Counted from the stretch's first letter, positions 46,331 through 54,837 are shown. The stretch is 64,000 nt of DNA from Gemmatimonas sp. (GCA_011390885.1 JAABRO010000006.1:1-64000), one strand, 5' to 3'. Notes: a model not told the origin generated them from the letters alone. Numbers and translations: made by a program.

Positions 46331-46374
46331 ATCGGTCAGGGTGACCGGCCGGGAAGGCCCCCGGCGGGGCCCGG

Positions 46375-46668
46375 TCAGGACCGGACGTCGAGGCGGGGCG
46401 GGTGCGACGGCACCACGGCGTTGGCCGCGGGCGTCAGGTAGGCATGGTGGAACGGTCGGACCGACGGCGCGCCGCCGTCGAGCCGGAGTGCCGACAGCGC
46501 GTGATCGCGCAGCCGGTCCACGGCATCGGGGGCCGCCTCCGGCGCGTCCTCGTGCACCGCCATTTCGTGCAGCGTGTCGGCGAGCAGCATCTCGAAGGTG
46601 AGATGCGGTTCGCCCTCGGGGCGCGCCGGCGGAACGGCCGGACGGACCGTGTCCTCAGCGGCGGGCAT
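46375..46668 (-). CDS. Small protein of unknown function in the flagellar cluster
   Basis: A 97-residue protein: EGEPHLTFEMLLADTLHEMAVHED is likely helical, then a Pro/His-rich tail. Its start lies 14 bases inside the end of the FliT-like gene, so it is the last gene of fliS-fliT-like. A GC-rich inverted repeat (GACCGG at 46343, CCGGTC at 46371) overlaps its stop and may be the terminator. I recognise no family; a flagellar or secretion accessory role is inferred only from position. Confidence 0.55.
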   Translation of the reverse strand: MPAAEDTVRPAVPPARPEGEPHLTFEMLLADTLHEMAVHEDAPEAAPDAVDRLRDHALSALRLDGGAPSVRPFHHAYLTPAANAVVPSHPPRLDVRS

Positions 46669-47029
46669 CGACCTGCGGGTACGAGCCGGAAGACACCTGA
46701 TAGGCCTGCGTGGCGCGCGCGCCGCGGTCCAGCTCGCGGAGCGCCTTACGCAGCGCATCGGTGCGCTCGGCCACCTGCGTGATGAGCATGGCCGTGTTCG
46801 TGCCCGACCGGGTGAGCGCCTCGGTCACCGGAGCCGGCACCGGCTTCGACGGGGCCTGCGCCGGATCGGCCAGCGCGGCCGACAGCTGCGCGAGCAGCGC
46901 GTCGCGCTCCTCGAGCAGCTGCCCGACCTGCGCCATGTTCACGTCGAGCGCCTCTTCGGTCGCCCGTCCGAGTTCATCGAAGCGGTGCACCATGGCGAGC
47001 CATTCCTCGGTTCGGGTGTCGGGCATCAT
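46655..47029 (-). CDS. FliT/FlgN-like flagellar chaperone candidate
   Basis: A 124-residue, strongly helical protein (EEWLAMVHRFDELGRATEEAL, then AQVGQLLEERDALLAQLSAALA, then LRKALRELDRGARATQAYQ). The ERDALLAQL heptad and the size fit FlgN/FliT-type export chaperones, whose sequences are poorly conserved. It starts 4 bases after fliS, exactly where fliT sits in many flagellar operons. The assignment rests mostly on position. Confidence 0.6.
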   Translation of the reverse strand: MMPDTRTEEWLAMVHRFDELGRATEEALDVNMAQVGQLLEERDALLAQLSAALADPAQAPSKPVPAPVTEALTRSGTNTAMLITQVAERTDALRKALRELDRGARATQAYQVSSGSYPQVDARR

Positions 47030-47033
47030 CGGG

Positions 47034-47429
47034 TCACGCCGAGAGCTTCACGGCGGTCAGCTGCTCCGCGGCGCCGGCGAAGCCGTCGCGCAGGGTCGCC
47101 ACGATGCCGGCGAGCCGGCGGAGTCTGGCCACATCGGGGCGCTTGCCGAGGTCGAGCAACTGCACGAGCAGGAACTGGTAGAGGTCGCCCAGCTCCGTGG
47201 CGATCGCCCCACCCTGTTCGAAGTCCAGCGTGGCGAGCAGCTCGCCCAGGATGGCGCGCACCTTCGTGAGCGCCACCACCTGCATCTCGACGTTGTTGCG
47301 CTCCACGCCCAACCGGGCCCGCTCGAACTGCACGAGCATCTGGTCGAAGAGCATGAGCAGGAGTCGCTCGGGGGGCGCGCCGAGCACTTCGAGATCGCGG
47401 TAGTTGGCGGCCTGTGTCGCGTAGGACAT
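47034..47429 (-). CDS. fliS: FliS flagellin chaperone
   Basis: A 131-residue FliS: the start MSYATQAANYRDLEVLGAPPE, LLLMLFDQMLVQFERARLGVE and LDFEQGGAIATELGDLYQFLL are family signatures. FliS binds the C-terminal helix of flagellin in the cytosol and guides it to export. It is followed by the FliT-like gene and preceded by fliD. Confidence 0.92.
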   Translation of the reverse strand: MSYATQAANYRDLEVLGAPPERLLLMLFDQMLVQFERARLGVERNNVEMQVVALTKVRAILGELLATLDFEQGGAIATELGDLYQFLLVQLLDLGKRPDVARLRRLAGIVATLRDGFAGAAEQLTAVKLSA

Positions 47430-47481
47430 GACGGAGCAGGAAGGGAGCAGTGGTGGCGGGACGAACAGCAGTCACTCGTGA

Positions 47482-47508
47482 GTATCGGGCGTCACCGCTG
47501 ATTGTTGA
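47482..47508 (-). promoter_or_regulatory. Weak σ28-type promoter candidate for fliS
   Basis: Minus strand TCAACAAT, 11 bases, CCCGATAC, overlapping the fliD stop codon. The -10 lacks the first G. It is only a candidate; read-through from fliD would also serve. Confidence 0.35.
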
Positions 47509-49561
47509 GCAGCGAGGCGGTGAGCCCCGCGACCGCGTTCCCCTGCGAGCTGAGCCGGCTCAGGGCCGCCTCCATCTGCGTGAACTGCCGCACCAGCGCC
47601 TCCCGCCGCTCCTCGATGCGCCGGCGAGCGTCCGCCTCACGCAGCCGCAGCCGCTCGGCCGATGAATCGAGCGAGCGCACCTGGGTGCTGATCGCTCCCG
47701 TGCTGAACGCGGTGGCCCGGTCCGTGGCCCCCACGAAGGCGCCACCGATGCCCGAGAAGCCGAGCAGCGCCTCCACCTCGGTCGGGGCGGCCGCCAGCGC
47801 CTGCCGGAAGGTGTCGGCGTTGAAGGTGAGTGCGCCGTTCCGGTCGAGCGTCACGCCCATGAGCGTGGCCCGCGAGTACGTTGCGTTCGTGGCCGTCTCC
47901 GTGCGCAGCGCCGCCGTGAAGCTGCTGACCACACTCCGCAGCAGCGAGTTGGCGTAGAGCGGCGCGTCGGACGCGCGCTGTTCATTGAAGAACGTCTGAA
48001 TCGCGTTGTAGCTGTCCACGAGCTTCTTCACGGCATCGGACGCGCCCTGTTCGTTGCGCGCGATGTCGAGGTCGATTGCGGTCCCGACCTCCGCCTCGGT
48101 GAGCGACAGCGTCACGTTCGGAATCGCGTCGGTGATCGAGTTGGTGCTGCGCACGAACTCGGTGCCGTCCACGCGAATGATCGCGTCGCGACCGGCCTGC
48201 AGCTCCCGCTGCCGCCCGGCGGTCTCGATGCTCGACGAGCCGAGCGAGCCCGTGGAGCCATCGGCGCGCACGATGTCGAGCGAAAACGACAGGCGCGACG
48301 CGCCGCCCGCACTGTCGGCGAGGCGAATGCGCCCGTCGGGGCCGAGCGATGCCGTCGCCGGCCGGTCCCCGGCACCGAAGCCGCTGGTGGCGTCGTTGAG
48401 CTTGTCGAGCAGGTCCTGCAGCGTCTCGCCGGGATCGATGGCGATGCCGATGGTGACTTCGGTTCCGTCGCCGCGCACCCCGCGCACGTTGATGGCGTCG
48501 CCGTTGGCGAGCGCGACATCGGTGCCATCGAGCCGGAGCCCGGCCAGCGGCGTGGCCGCAGTGGCCACGACATCACTCGTGTCGGTGAGCGCGCCGCCGC
48601 GCACCACCTGGCGCACGGCACCCGTGGTGCCGGCGCCGAAGCCCAGCGCATCGAGCACCGCCTGGCTGTTCGCGTCGCCGTCCACCGCCTGCACGTTGCC
48701 ATCGGTCACGAGCTGGTAGCGCGTCTCGTCGCCGAACGTCACCGCCTCGGCTGCCGCCTGCCCGCCCGCGGCGTTGATGCGCGCCACGATCGTGGCCAGG
48801 GAGTCGGTCGCGAGGTCGAAGGTGATGAGCTGATCGCCCACGCGCACGCTGGCCGGTGGCGGGCTCACGGCAATGCCGAGCGACGCCGCGATGGCATCCG
48901 TCATGGAGGAGACCATCCGCGTGCGCGAATCGAGGAAGCCGAACTCGCGCGCCATGCCGCCGGTGCCGTCGGTGAGCGTGATGCCGTCGGCCCCAGGCGT
49001 GGTGCGCGTGAGCACCAGCCGTCCGCCCGTGCCGCCATCGGAGACGATGCTGGCCGACACACCCGTCGCGGTGGCACCGGTGTTCGCCGCGTTGATGCGA
49101 TCGCGCACCTGCGTGAGACTGTCCGTGGCCTCGATGGCGATGGACTGCCCGTTGATCGCGAAATCACCCGTCAGACCGAGCGCATCCGTGCGGCTGGCGT
49201 ACGCTCGGCCACCCAGCCGCGCCGTCTCGGCGAGCTGCAGCACTTCCACACGATACCGACCGGCCGTGGCGAGGCTCGACGCCTGCGCAGTGAAGAGCGC
49301 GCGACCACTTGTGGCGCTCACGGGCGCGGTGGCGGTGAAGCCACCGAACCCTGGCGCACGCACCGCGCGCGCCGACTCGTTGAGCGTATCGACGAGCGTG
49401 CGGAAGCGCGTCCACGCCTCGCGCTGCGCCGTGCCACGCTCGAGCTGCGCGGTGATCGGGTTGACGAGGCGGGCCTCGTCGGCCGCCACGATGGACGCCA
49501 CGATGTCGTTCCATTGGACACCGCTGGACAATCCGCTGAAGTTGGCAATCGGTGCCGTCAT
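47492..49561 (-). CDS. fliD: FliD filament cap protein
   Basis: A 689-residue FliD, longer than the 470 residues of enteric forms owing to a larger central D2-D3 region with several Ig-like repeats. The N-terminus (FSGLSSGVQWNDIVASIVAADEAR) and the C-terminal coiled coil (LDSSAERLRLREADARRRIEERREALVRQFTQME read in parts) match FliD. The cap forms at the filament tip and folds exported flagellin. GGAGGG lies before the ATG. It follows fliC, separated by a terminator. Confidence 0.92.
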   Translation of the reverse strand: MTAPIANFSGLSSGVQWNDIVASIVAADEARLVNPITAQLERGTAQREAWTRFRTLVDTLNESARAVRAPGFGGFTATAPVSATSGRALFTAQASSLATAGRYRVEVLQLAETARLGGRAYASRTDALGLTGDFAINGQSIAIEATDSLTQVRDRINAANTGATATGVSASIVSDGGTGGRLVLTRTTPGADGITLTDGTGGMAREFGFLDSRTRMVSSMTDAIAASLGIAVSPPPASVRVGDQLITFDLATDSLATIVARINAAGGQAAAEAVTFGDETRYQLVTDGNVQAVDGDANSQAVLDALGFGAGTTGAVRQVVRGGALTDTSDVVATAATPLAGLRLDGTDVALANGDAINVRGVRGDGTEVTIGIAIDPGETLQDLLDKLNDATSGFGAGDRPATASLGPDGRIRLADSAGGASRLSFSLDIVRADGSTGSLGSSSIETAGRQRELQAGRDAIIRVDGTEFVRSTNSITDAIPNVTLSLTEAEVGTAIDLDIARNEQGASDAVKKLVDSYNAIQTFFNEQRASDAPLYANSLLRSVVSSFTAALRTETATNATYSRATLMGVTLDRNGALTFNADTFRQALAAAPTEVEALLGFSGIGGAFVGATDRATAFSTGAISTQVRSLDSSAERLRLREADARRRIEERREALVRQFTQMEAALSRLSSQGNAVAGLTASLLNNQR

Positions 49562-49587
49562 GACATGTCCCTCCGCTTAGGCCGCAA

Positions 49588-49618
49588 CCCCGGGACCGGC
49601 GAAGTGCCGGCCCCGGGG
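49588..49618 (-). terminator. Hairpin terminator after fliC
   Basis: CCCCGGGACCGGC pairs with GCCGGCCCCGGGG with one mismatch around GAAGT, 30 bases past the fliC stop and just upstream of fliD. Confidence 0.75.
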
Positions 49619-49647
49619 CGTTCGTACGTTCACGATCGCGTCGTGGC

Positions 49648-50427
49648 TTACCGCAGGAGCTGCAGCACGCCCTGCGTCGACTGGTTGGCCTGCGCCAGCA
49701 TGGCCTGCGCCGCCTGCGTCAGCACGTTGCTGCGCGTGAACTGCGCCATCTCCTCGGCCATGTCCACGTCGCGGATGGTCGACTCCGCCGCGCGGAGGTT
49801 CACCACCGCCGTCTTGAGGTTCTCGGTCGTGTAGTCGAGGGCGTTCTGGCCGGCACCGATGGAGGCCAGCACGTCGTTGATGTCATCGAGGGCACCGTCC
49901 ACGCTGACAAGCGTGGCAGCAGCACCGGTCGCGATGACGGTCGGAGCGGCCAGCGTCACGGAGATGGTGTCGCCGGCACCGCCGTCGTAGCCGTCGTTCA
50001 CCTGGAACTCGAGCGTCTCGCCGAAGATCGCCGAGCCCTGGTAGTTCGTCGAGTCGACGATGCGCTGCGCCTCGGTGCCGAGCGCCGTGATCTCGGCGTC
50101 GAGGGTGGTCGCCACGGACGCATTGTTGTCGGACTCGCGCTGCATCACCAGCTCCTTCTGGCGCTCGAGGATGCGCTGCAGCGTCTGCGCCGAGCCTTCG
50201 GCGATCTGCAGCATGGCGTTGCCCTGCTGGGCGTTGTTCCCCGCCTGCACGAGCGAGCGGCTCTGCGCGCGCAGCTTGTTCGCGATCGACAGGCCGGCCG
50301 CGTCGTCACCGGCGCGGCTGATGCGCAGACCCGAGCTCAGCTTCCGCATGCTGCTCTCGGTGGCCATGTTGTTCACGAACATGTTGCGCGAGGACTGGAG
50401 CGCGCCGACGTTGGTGTTGATACGCAT
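49648..50427 (-). CDS. fliC: Flagellin
   Basis: A 259-residue short flagellin. The N-terminal D0/D1 helices (MRINTNVGALQSSRNMFVNN, then MRKLSSGLRISRAGDDAAGL) and the C-terminal helices (ESTIRDVDMAEEMAQFTRSN, then MLAQANQSTQGVLQLLR) are fully conserved; only about 60 residues separate them, so domains D2 and D3 are missing. It is expressed from a σ28 promoter through a 73-base leader with CsrA-type motifs. It is the only flagellin in the window. Confidence 0.97.
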   Translation of the reverse strand: MRINTNVGALQSSRNMFVNNMATESSMRKLSSGLRISRAGDDAAGLSIANKLRAQSRSLVQAGNNAQQGNAMLQIAEGSAQTLQRILERQKELVMQRESDNNASVATTLDAEITALGTEAQRIVDSTNYQGSAIFGETLEFQVNDGYDGGAGDTISVTLAAPTVIATGAAATLVSVDGALDDINDVLASIGAGQNALDYTTENLKTAVVNLRAAESTIRDVDMAEEMAQFTRSNVLTQAAQAMLAQANQSTQGVLQLLR

Positions 50428-50432
50428 GATGG

Positions 50433-50470
50433 TCCTTCCTCCATGATGGTTGATGAGGCATCCGTGCCTC
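50433..50470 (-). promoter_or_regulatory. fliC leader hairpin and Shine-Dalgarno region with CsrA-type sites
   Basis: In the fliC mRNA, GAGGCA-CGGA-TGCCTC (50470-50455) is a 6-base stem with GGA in its loop, preceded by A-C, so the loop contains ANGGA in the form ACGGAUG. The Shine-Dalgarno region GGAGGAAGGA (50442-50433) contains two more ANGGA motifs (AUGGA, AAGGA). This is the two-site arrangement by which CsrA represses flagellin in Bacillus. The motifs are seen; CsrA binding is inferred, and csrA is not in the window. Confidence 0.6.
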
Positions 50471-50506
50471 TCCAGGGTCCGCGATGTGGATCCCGGTCAC
50501 GTTCTT

Positions 50507-50533
50507 CTTTCGGCACCTCGGCGGAGAACTTGA
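50507..50533 (-). promoter_or_regulatory. σ28 (FliA)-type promoter for fliC
   Basis: Minus strand TCAAGTTC, 11 bases, GCCGAAAG, against the consensus TAAAGTTT, 11 bases, GCCGATAA: six of eight matches in each box with the classic spacer. The predicted start is about 73 bases before fliC. Confidence 0.8.
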
Positions 50534-50647
50534 GCGTGACGTGGGCACTTTTTTCGGGACCCGTTCGCCCTCGGCATGGAGCGTCACGTGGCCGGCCGAA
50601 CGGCCGCGTCCCTGCGTGCTCCGCGCGCGCCTGACGGAAGCGCGGGC

Positions 50648-51733
50648 ATGACGACTCTGTCGCTCCCGCGCCGCGCCGTGGTGACCGGCGGCGCCGGATT
50701 CGTGGGTGGCGCCCTCGTGCGTCACCTGCTCGACGCCGGTTTCGAGCGTGTCGTGAGCTACGATGCGCTCACCTACGCCGCCAACCCGCTCGCGACCCAC
50801 GGCACCTGGCCGGCAGATCCCCGCCACACCCTCGTGGTGGGTGATGTCCGCGACAGCGACCGGCTGCTCGAGACGTTGCACGCCGTGCAGCCCACCGTGG
50901 TGTTTCATCTGGCGGCCGAATCGCACGTGGACCGATCGATCGATGCCCCGCGCCGGTTCGTGGAAACCAATGTGCTTGGCACCGAGGGCATGCTCACCGC
51001 CTGCCGCAGCTACTGGAGCGACGCGCCGACGATGCTGCGCGAGGGATTTCGCGTCGTGCACTGCTCCACCGACGAGGTCTTCGGCGCTGCCGGGCCCGGC
51101 GAGTGGTTCACCGAGCGGTCACCCTACGCGCCCAACTCACCCTACTCGGCCAGCAAGGCCGCGGCCGATCATCTCGCGCGCGCGTGGCACCATACCTATG
51201 GACTGCCCGTGGTGGTCTCGAACTGCGGCAACAACTACGGCCCGTTCCAGTTCCCCGAGAAGCTCATTCCCCACATGCTCGTGCGGGCGCTGCGTGGCGA
51301 CACGCTCCCCGTCTACGGCGACGGCGCCCAGGAACGGGACTGGATTCACGTCACCGATCACGCGGCCGCGCTGCTTCGACTCGCCGAGTCGGGCACGCCC
51401 GGCAGCACCTACCTGGTGGGCGCGCGCGCGGTGCGCCGAAATCTCGAGGTCGTCACCGCCCTCTGCGACACGCTCGACCGCCTGGCCCCACGGCCGGACG
51501 GCGTCCCGCACGCCACGGCGATCCGGTTCGTGACCGACCGGCCGGGCCACGACACACGCTACGCACTCGACCCCACGCGCTTCGAGCGTGAGCTCGGCTG
51601 GCGACCGCGGGTATCCTTTGCCGACGGGCTCGCCGACACGGTGGCCTGGTACCTCGAACACCGCGCGTGGTGGCAGTCGATCCTCGACGGCGCCTATCGC
51701 GCCGAGCGACTCGGGCTGGGCGCGGTCTCCTGA
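50648..51733 (+). CDS. rmlB: dTDP-glucose 4,6-dehydratase
   Basis: A 361-residue extended SDR with VTGGAGFVGGALVRHLLDAGF (NAD site), HLAAESHVDRSIDAP, HCSTDEVFGAAGPGEWF (T-D-E catalytic motif), YSASKAAADHLARAW (Y-x3-K) and CGNNYGPFQFPEKLIP. It makes dTDP-4-keto-6-deoxyglucose. The other rml genes are absent. It lies alone between fliC (divergent) and fliW (convergent), so a role in flagellin or surface glycosylation is plausible but unproven. Confidence 0.9.
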   Translation: MTTLSLPRRAVVTGGAGFVGGALVRHLLDAGFERVVSYDALTYAANPLATHGTWPADPRHTLVVGDVRDSDRLLETLHAVQPTVVFHLAAESHVDRSIDAPRRFVETNVLGTEGMLTACRSYWSDAPTMLREGFRVVHCSTDEVFGAAGPGEWFTERSPYAPNSPYSASKAAADHLARAWHHTYGLPVVVSNCGNNYGPFQFPEKLIPHMLVRALRGDTLPVYGDGAQERDWIHVTDHAAALLRLAESGTPGSTYLVGARAVRRNLEVVTALCDTLDRLAPRPDGVPHATAIRFVTDRPGHDTRYALDPTRFERELGWRPRVSFADGLADTVAWYLEHRAWWQSILDGAYRAERLGLGAVS

Positions 51734-51760
51734 AGAGAGACCGGCGCGCCCACTCGCCGT

Positions 51761-52300
51761 TCAGAGCGTCACCGCCACCTGCAGGCCATAGCGCTCATCC
51801 GCCCGCACGATCTGCCGGGCGCGACGGCGCGCGAGGTTGAACACGATCGGGCCGCGCAGGTTCGTGGTGGCGGTGCCGGTCGCGGACGCCGGCAGGGTCA
51901 CGACGGTGAGCACGAGCGCGTCATCCGGCGTCGTGATCTGGAGAAAGGCCTCGTCGCCCGGCCCGAGGTCCACCTCGTAGCCCTCCTGCGCGCGGAACGG
52001 GTCCATGAGCAGGAACGTGAGCCCCTGTTCGGCGGTGGACTGCAGCCACCAGAAGCCGTCACGTGCGGCCGCAACCAGCGCGAACTCGCGCTCCGCCGGG
52101 AAGCCGTGCAGCCCCTCGGGAAACGTGATGAGCTGGTCGTGGGCCAGGGTGAGTTCCCCGAGCAGCGCCGAGGCGACGGTGCGGCCTTCGGCGGCCTGGG
52201 TGGTGAGGGGTTCGGAAGCGGACAGGCTGGAGGCGCGAGGCGCGACAACGGACATGGACTGCTCGGGCGGGACGGGACCGGTCGATCCGTCGACGGTCAC
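51761..52300 (-). CDS. fliW: FliW flagellar assembly factor
   Basis: A 179-residue FliW: GELTLAHDQLITFPEGLHGFPAEREFALV, ARDGFWWLQSTAEQGLTFLLMDP and TTNLRGPIVFNLARRRARQIV are family signatures. FliW binds free flagellin and, when released, binds CsrA and lifts its repression of flagellin translation. The GTG start lies 2 bases behind flgL. The partner csrA, often adjacent to fliW, is absent from the window. Confidence 0.93.
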   Translation of the reverse strand: MTVDGSTGPVPPEQSMSVVAPRASSLSASEPLTTQAAEGRTVASALLGELTLAHDQLITFPEGLHGFPAEREFALVAAARDGFWWLQSTAEQGLTFLLMDPFRAQEGYEVDLGPGDEAFLQITTPDDALVLTVVTLPASATGTATTNLRGPIVFNLARRRARQIVRADERYGLQVAVTL

Positions 52301-52302
52301 GC

Positions 52303-53214
52303 TCAGAGATAGTTGGCGAGGCTCAATCCAAGCACTCGCGAGGTGGCCGACATCGCGGCCTGGTACAGCGTCTGCTTGCCCACCAGCTCGACCATCGTCT
52401 TGTCCACTTCGGTATCGCGAAGCTCGGAGCGGAAGGTCTTGAGGGTGAGCTCGAGGTCGCCGAGGGAGAGCTCGGCGGCATCGAGGTCATTCGCGCGCGC
52501 GCCGACGCGTCCCACGAGCGACTGCACGCTCGAAATCGAGTCGCGCAGCGCGTCGATGGAGGTCCCGATCGCCGGCACGTCGTCGGCGCCGAGCGCCTCG
52601 GAGAAGTCGCGCAGCGCCTGGAGGGCGTTCGTGTCGAGGAAGACCTCGGTGCCGTTGTGGTTCGGTGTGAGGAAGCGGCCGTCGCCGATCTCGATGGCGA
52701 TGTTGCCGCTCGGGTTCACCGGGTCGCCGAGCGCGTCGGTGAGGTTGGTGAACTCGCCGCCCAGGGTGAGCGGGTTGCGGAAGGGCTGTTCGCCGCCCCG
52801 TGTGCCGCCGAAGAGGAACTCGTCGCCGAAGCGCACGTTGCCCAGGCCGACGGCGAAGTCGATGAGCGCATCCACCTCGGCCTTGACCGCGAGGCGCGTT
52901 TCGGCCGTGGCGGTGCTGGACGCCTGCCCGATGGCCAGTTCGAGGCCACGGGTGAGCACGTTGGTGAGGCTGTCGAGGGTGCGTTCCTCGGTCTCCACGC
53001 GGCCCACGCCGATCCGGATGTTGCGCCGGAACTGCTCGATGGCGCGCATGGAGCTGCCGGCGCGCACGACCTGGTCGGCGGCGGTCGGGTCCTGCGACAT
53101 CTTCCGCAGGCGAAGGCCCGTGGCGAGGTCCGTGCGCGCCCGCTCCATGCCCTGCAGGTTGGTCTGCAGGGCGTTGACGGAGTTGCGGAGCACGATCTGG
53201 TTGGTGACGCGCAT
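52303..53214 (-). CDS. flgL: FlgL hook-filament junction protein
   Basis: A 303-residue FlgL/HAP3 with flagellin-like ends (MRVTNQIVLRNSVNALQTNLQG at the start; LVGKQTLYQAAMSATSRVLGLSLANYL at the end). FlgL joins FlgK to the filament. The gene flgK usually precedes it but is not in the window. It heads flgL-fliW behind a σ28 promoter. Confidence 0.93.
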   Translation of the reverse strand: MRVTNQIVLRNSVNALQTNLQGMERARTDLATGLRLRKMSQDPTAADQVVRAGSSMRAIEQFRRNIRIGVGRVETEERTLDSLTNVLTRGLELAIGQASSTATAETRLAVKAEVDALIDFAVGLGNVRFGDEFLFGGTRGGEQPFRNPLTLGGEFTNLTDALGDPVNPSGNIAIEIGDGRFLTPNHNGTEVFLDTNALQALRDFSEALGADDVPAIGTSIDALRDSISSVQSLVGRVGARANDLDAAELSLGDLELTLKTFRSELRDTEVDKTMVELVGKQTLYQAAMSATSRVLGLSLANYL

Positions 53215-53290
53215 GGACGTCCGGGTTCGTGAGCAGGATCACCGGCCGGCATGTCTTGCACGTCACAGCCGGCGCACGTCTATTTCACGA

Positions 53291-53317
53291 ATGTCGGCTC
53301 GGCGCGCGGAAACTTGA
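53291..53317 (-). promoter_or_regulatory. σ28 (FliA)-type promoter for flgL-fliW
   Basis: Minus strand TCAAGTTT, 11 bases, GCCGACAT. The -35 matches TAAAGTTT at seven of eight positions. The predicted start is about 70 bases before flgL; the region is shared with the divergent regulator gene. Confidence 0.8.
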
Positions 53318-53361
53318 GCGCCGGTTCGCCCGGCAATCCTGTCCGCCCCCGTCCCGTCCGC

Positions 53362-54837
53362 ATGGCCACCATCCTATATGTCGATGACGAACCGAGCGTC
53401 GGCCTGATCCTTCAGGACACGCTGGAGCGGGCCGGCCACGCGGCCGTGGGGGCGCGCAACGTGCCCGAGGCGCTGCAGATTCTGCCGCGCGGCGATATCG
53501 ACCTCATCATCTCCGACTATCGCATGCCGGGGCTGACGGGGCTCGAGTTCCTGGAGATGCTGGGGCGGGAGGGGTACGACATTCCGCTCATCATGCTCAC
53601 CGGGTACGCGAGCATCGAGCACGCGGTGGCGGCCATCAAGGCCGGCGCCATCGACTACATCACCAAGCCGGTGCGTCCACAGCAGCTCGAGCTGGCGGTG
53701 GACCAGGCGCTGGAGTACGTGCGGCTGCGCCGCGAGAACGAGGCGCTGCGGCGCGAGGTGCTGCAGTACCGGAACGAGCGCGCCATCATCGGCGACTCTG
53801 CGCCCATTCGCCGCATTTTGCAGACGGTGAGCATGGCCGCGCCCACGCGCGCCACGGTGCTGCTGCAGGGGGAGAGCGGCACCGGCAAGGAGCTGTTCGC
53901 GCGCGCGCTGCACGACCAGAGCGACCGGCGCGAGAAGCCGTTCATCCAGCTCAACTGTGCGGCGCTCCCCGAGGGGCTCATCGAGAGCTCGCTGTTCGGC
54001 CACGAGAAGGGCGCGTTCACCGGCGCGATCAAGCGGGTGGAGGGCGCCTTCGAGCGCGCGCACCGCGGCACGCTGCTGCTCGACGAAATCAGCGAGATGC
54101 GGCTCGACCTGCAGGCCAAGCTGCTGCGCGTGCTGCAGGAGCAGGAGTTCGAGCGGGTGGGCGGCACGAGTCCCATCAAGGTGGACGTGCGCATCATCGC
54201 CACCACGAACCGCGACCTCGCCAGCGAGGTGGAGGGCGGCACGTTCCGGCAGGACCTGTACTACCGGCTGAGCACGATCCCCATCCAGATCCCGCCGCTG
54301 CGCGACCGCCTGGACGACGTGCCCGTGCTCGCGCTGCGATTCGCGATGCGCGTGGCGAACGACCTGGGCAAGAAGATCGAAGGGTTCAGCCCCGACGCGC
54401 TGCGCGCGCTGCAGGAGTACCAGTGGCCCGGCAACGTGCGCGAGCTGCAGCACGTGATCGAGCGCGCGGTGATCCTCACGCCGGATCCCATCATTCAGCC
54501 GCACTGCCTGGAGGGCACGCGCTTCGGGCTGGCGCATTCGCTCAGCGCACCGGGGCCGCGCGGGCCGAAGGCGGCGGCGATGGGGGCGAACGGTGGCGGT
54601 GGGTTCACGCCGGCGGGTGGGGTGATGACGCAGCCCGTTGCAGTGGCGAAGCCGGGGACCGTGGTGCTCGAGAGTCTCGATGTCGCGGCGGCGGAGCGGG
54701 TGCTGATTGAGCATGCGCTCGAGGCGAGCGGCGGGAACCGGACGAAGGCGGCGGAGTTGCTCGGCATTTCCGTGCGCACGTTGCGCAACAAGCTGAATGG
54801 GCCTGGAGCGAAGGGGGAGGAGGAGGACGGCGCGTAG
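53362..54837 (+). CDS. NtrC-family σ54-dependent response regulator (FlrC/AtoC-like)
   Basis: A 491-residue activator: a receiver (ILYVDDEPSVGLILQDTLERA, phospho-Asp in LIISDYRMPGLTG, TKPV), an AAA+ domain with LLQGESGTGKELFARALHD (Walker A), GHEKGAFTGAIKR (the σ54-contacting GAFTGA loop), GTLLLDEISEM (Walker B) and PGNVRELQHVIERAV, a Gly/Ala-rich linker, and a Fis-type helix-turn-helix (ASGGNRTKAAELLGISVRTLRNKL). Its position beside flgL suggests a flagellar class II/III activator. No cognate kinase is fused; the small kinase at 37667 is one candidate. Confidence 0.9.
   Translation: MATILYVDDEPSVGLILQDTLERAGHAAVGARNVPEALQILPRGDIDLIISDYRMPGLTGLEFLEMLGREGYDIPLIMLTGYASIEHAVAAIKAGAIDYITKPVRPQQLELAVDQALEYVRLRRENEALRREVLQYRNERAIIGDSAPIRRILQTVSMAAPTRATVLLQGESGTGKELFARALHDQSDRREKPFIQLNCAALPEGLIESSLFGHEKGAFTGAIKRVEGAFERAHRGTLLLDEISEMRLDLQAKLLRVLQEQEFERVGGTSPIKVDVRIIATTNRDLASEVEGGTFRQDLYYRLSTIPIQIPPLRDRLDDVPVLALRFAMRVANDLGKKIEGFSPDALRALQEYQWPGNVRELQHVIERAVILTPDPIIQPHCLEGTRFGLAHSLSAPGPRGPKAAAMGANGGGGFTPAGGVMTQPVAVAKPGTVVLESLDVAAAERVLIEHALEASGGNRTKAAELLGISVRTLRNKLNGPGAKGEEEDGA

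Noticed and set aside
53214-53362. σ54 promoter beside the NtrC-type gene
   Set aside because: I looked for TGGCAC-N5-TTGC in the flagellar intergenic regions and found no acceptable match; the visible promoters are of σ28 type.
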